Positions 63,401-64,000 of a stretch of 64,000 nt of DNA are shown here, one piece after another. Every line of letters begins with the position of its first letter. Positions within the stretch are counted from its first letter, which is position 1. The notes under the pieces were generated by a model. That model saw only the letters and a program-made list of their open reading frames with translations, had not been told where the DNA came from and searched no databases. The translations under genes and the position numbers were made by a program. The DNA is taken from the NCBI GenBank assembly GCA_964057225.1, contig OZ059898.1:372001-436000 (forward strand). The letters run 5' to 3'. This DNA is from Auanema rhodensis. Lineage: Eukaryota; Nematoda; Chromadorea; Rhabditida; Rhabditidae.

Positions 63401-64000
63401 CTCTTTATCTTTCACGTGAAGCGAGTTACATACCAAGTGCACATCACGTGTACATTTAATTAGCATAAATTAAAGTTCACGTAAATTTCAAAGTCATGGT
63501 TACCATGCACCAATATCAATAAAAATTTGTTTTTGACTAATATGGACATGGGGAATCTAATTTTGGAAACCGCATCTCTTTATCTTTCACGTGAAGCGAG
63601 TTACATACCAAGTGCACATCACGTGTACATTTAATTAGCATAAATTAAAGTTCACGTAAATTTCAAAGTCATGGTTACCATGCACCAATATCAATAAAAA
63701 TTTGTTTTTAGACTAATATGGACATGGGGAATCTAATTTTGAAAACCGCATCTCTTTATCTTTCACGTGAAGCGAGTTACATACCAAGTGCACATCACGT
63801 GTACATTTAATTAGCATAAATTAAAGTTCACGTAAATTTCAAAGTCATGGTTACCATGCACCAATATCAATAAAAATTTGTTTTTAACTAATATGGACAT
63901 GGGGAATCTAATTTTGAAAACCGCATCTCTTTATCTTTCACGTGAAGCGAGTTACATACCAAGTGCACATCACGTGTACATTTAATTAGCATAAATTAAA
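54471..64000 (+). repeat. 176-bp satellite DNA array, right arm
   Basis: About 54 monomers of the same satellite in the same orientation, resuming at offset 51 of the monomer split by the LINE and running off the window. The first partial copy carries the TCATATGG two-base gain. Other length variants are a one-base loss near 55423 and losses near 61951, 63534 and 63886. A, C and G monomer types occur; the N and T types do not. Some private variants recur at multiples of 176 bp: AGACC for AGACT at 56500, 58084, 58964, 59316 and 61076 (steps of 9, 5, 2 and 10 monomers), and the TTTTGACT/TTGGAAACC monomer at 61952 and 63535 (9 monomers, less its one-base deletion). This indicates a partly eroded 9-monomer order. 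Confidence 0.98.
63100..63640 (+). repeat. Segment paralogous to the LINE 5' flank
   Basis: The order A copy, A copy with ATGGAG, copy with GTAAAATTC, then the TTTTGACT/TTGGAAACC deletion copy (deletion near 63534) is the same as at about 49200-49857, just before the LINE. Here the last copy continues uninterrupted through CACATCACGTGTAC. Its offsets 23 and 42 are the usual A and T, unlike the LINE-bearing copy. Confidence 0.75.

Noticed and set aside
1-64000. Inverted or reverse-oriented monomer blocks
   Set aside because: Every copy inspected runs in the same direction on both sides of the LINE.

Overview
This window is almost pure satellite DNA from a eukaryote, probably an invertebrate animal, and contains no recognisable host gene. 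An AT-rich 176-bp monomer, always head to tail in one orientation, fills positions 1-49857 and 54471-64000, about 337 copies. The only non-satellite sequence is one apparently full-length, intact non-LTR retrotransposon (LINE), 4613 bp, at 49858-54470. Its reverse transcriptase resembles the CR1/L2 group of metazoan LINEs. Flatworm or nematode is plausible from the protein style (YADDLKL in motif C), but this cannot be settled without a search. The setting fits centromeric or other constitutive heterochromatin.

Layout. Offsets below count from the first base of the monomer start GCATCTC. Positions 1 to about 3.68 kb hold monomers told apart by a few substitutions at offsets 112-114 (here A, C and G types). 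From about 3.68 to 32.6 kb is a distinct domain with two further types: N (offset 107 C to A) and T (a linked four-base haplotype). It contains a clean 9-monomer higher-order repeat (1584 bp, three consecutive copies at 13761-18512) and looser 8- to 11-monomer relatives. From about 33 to 46.5 kb the A/C/G types return, with a 10-monomer higher-order repeat (1760 bp) that sits inside a larger 28-monomer (4928 bp) duplication. From 46.5 to 49.86 kb the order is looser, then comes the LINE. The right arm (54.47-64 kb) is A/C/G satellite with its own 9-monomer spacing.

The LINE runs in the plus direction. It has a 234-bp pyrimidine-rich 5' UTR with a 33-bp tandem repeat. ORF1 (355 aa) has a coiled coil, a likely nucleic-acid-binding domain and a basic Ser/Arg tail. 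ORF2 (951 codons) has an APE endonuclease and a reverse transcriptase. A 487-bp 3' UTR ends 10 nt after AATAAA with no poly(A) or microsatellite tail. ORF1 and ORF2 overlap in different frames, and ORF2 has no in-frame AUG before codon 266, so its translation needs a non-standard route. The element sits exactly inside a CACGTG of the monomer (CA^CGTG), with a 0-1 bp target duplication and no loss of satellite sequence. A closely matching uninterrupted monomer pair lies at about 1.68-1.88 kb.
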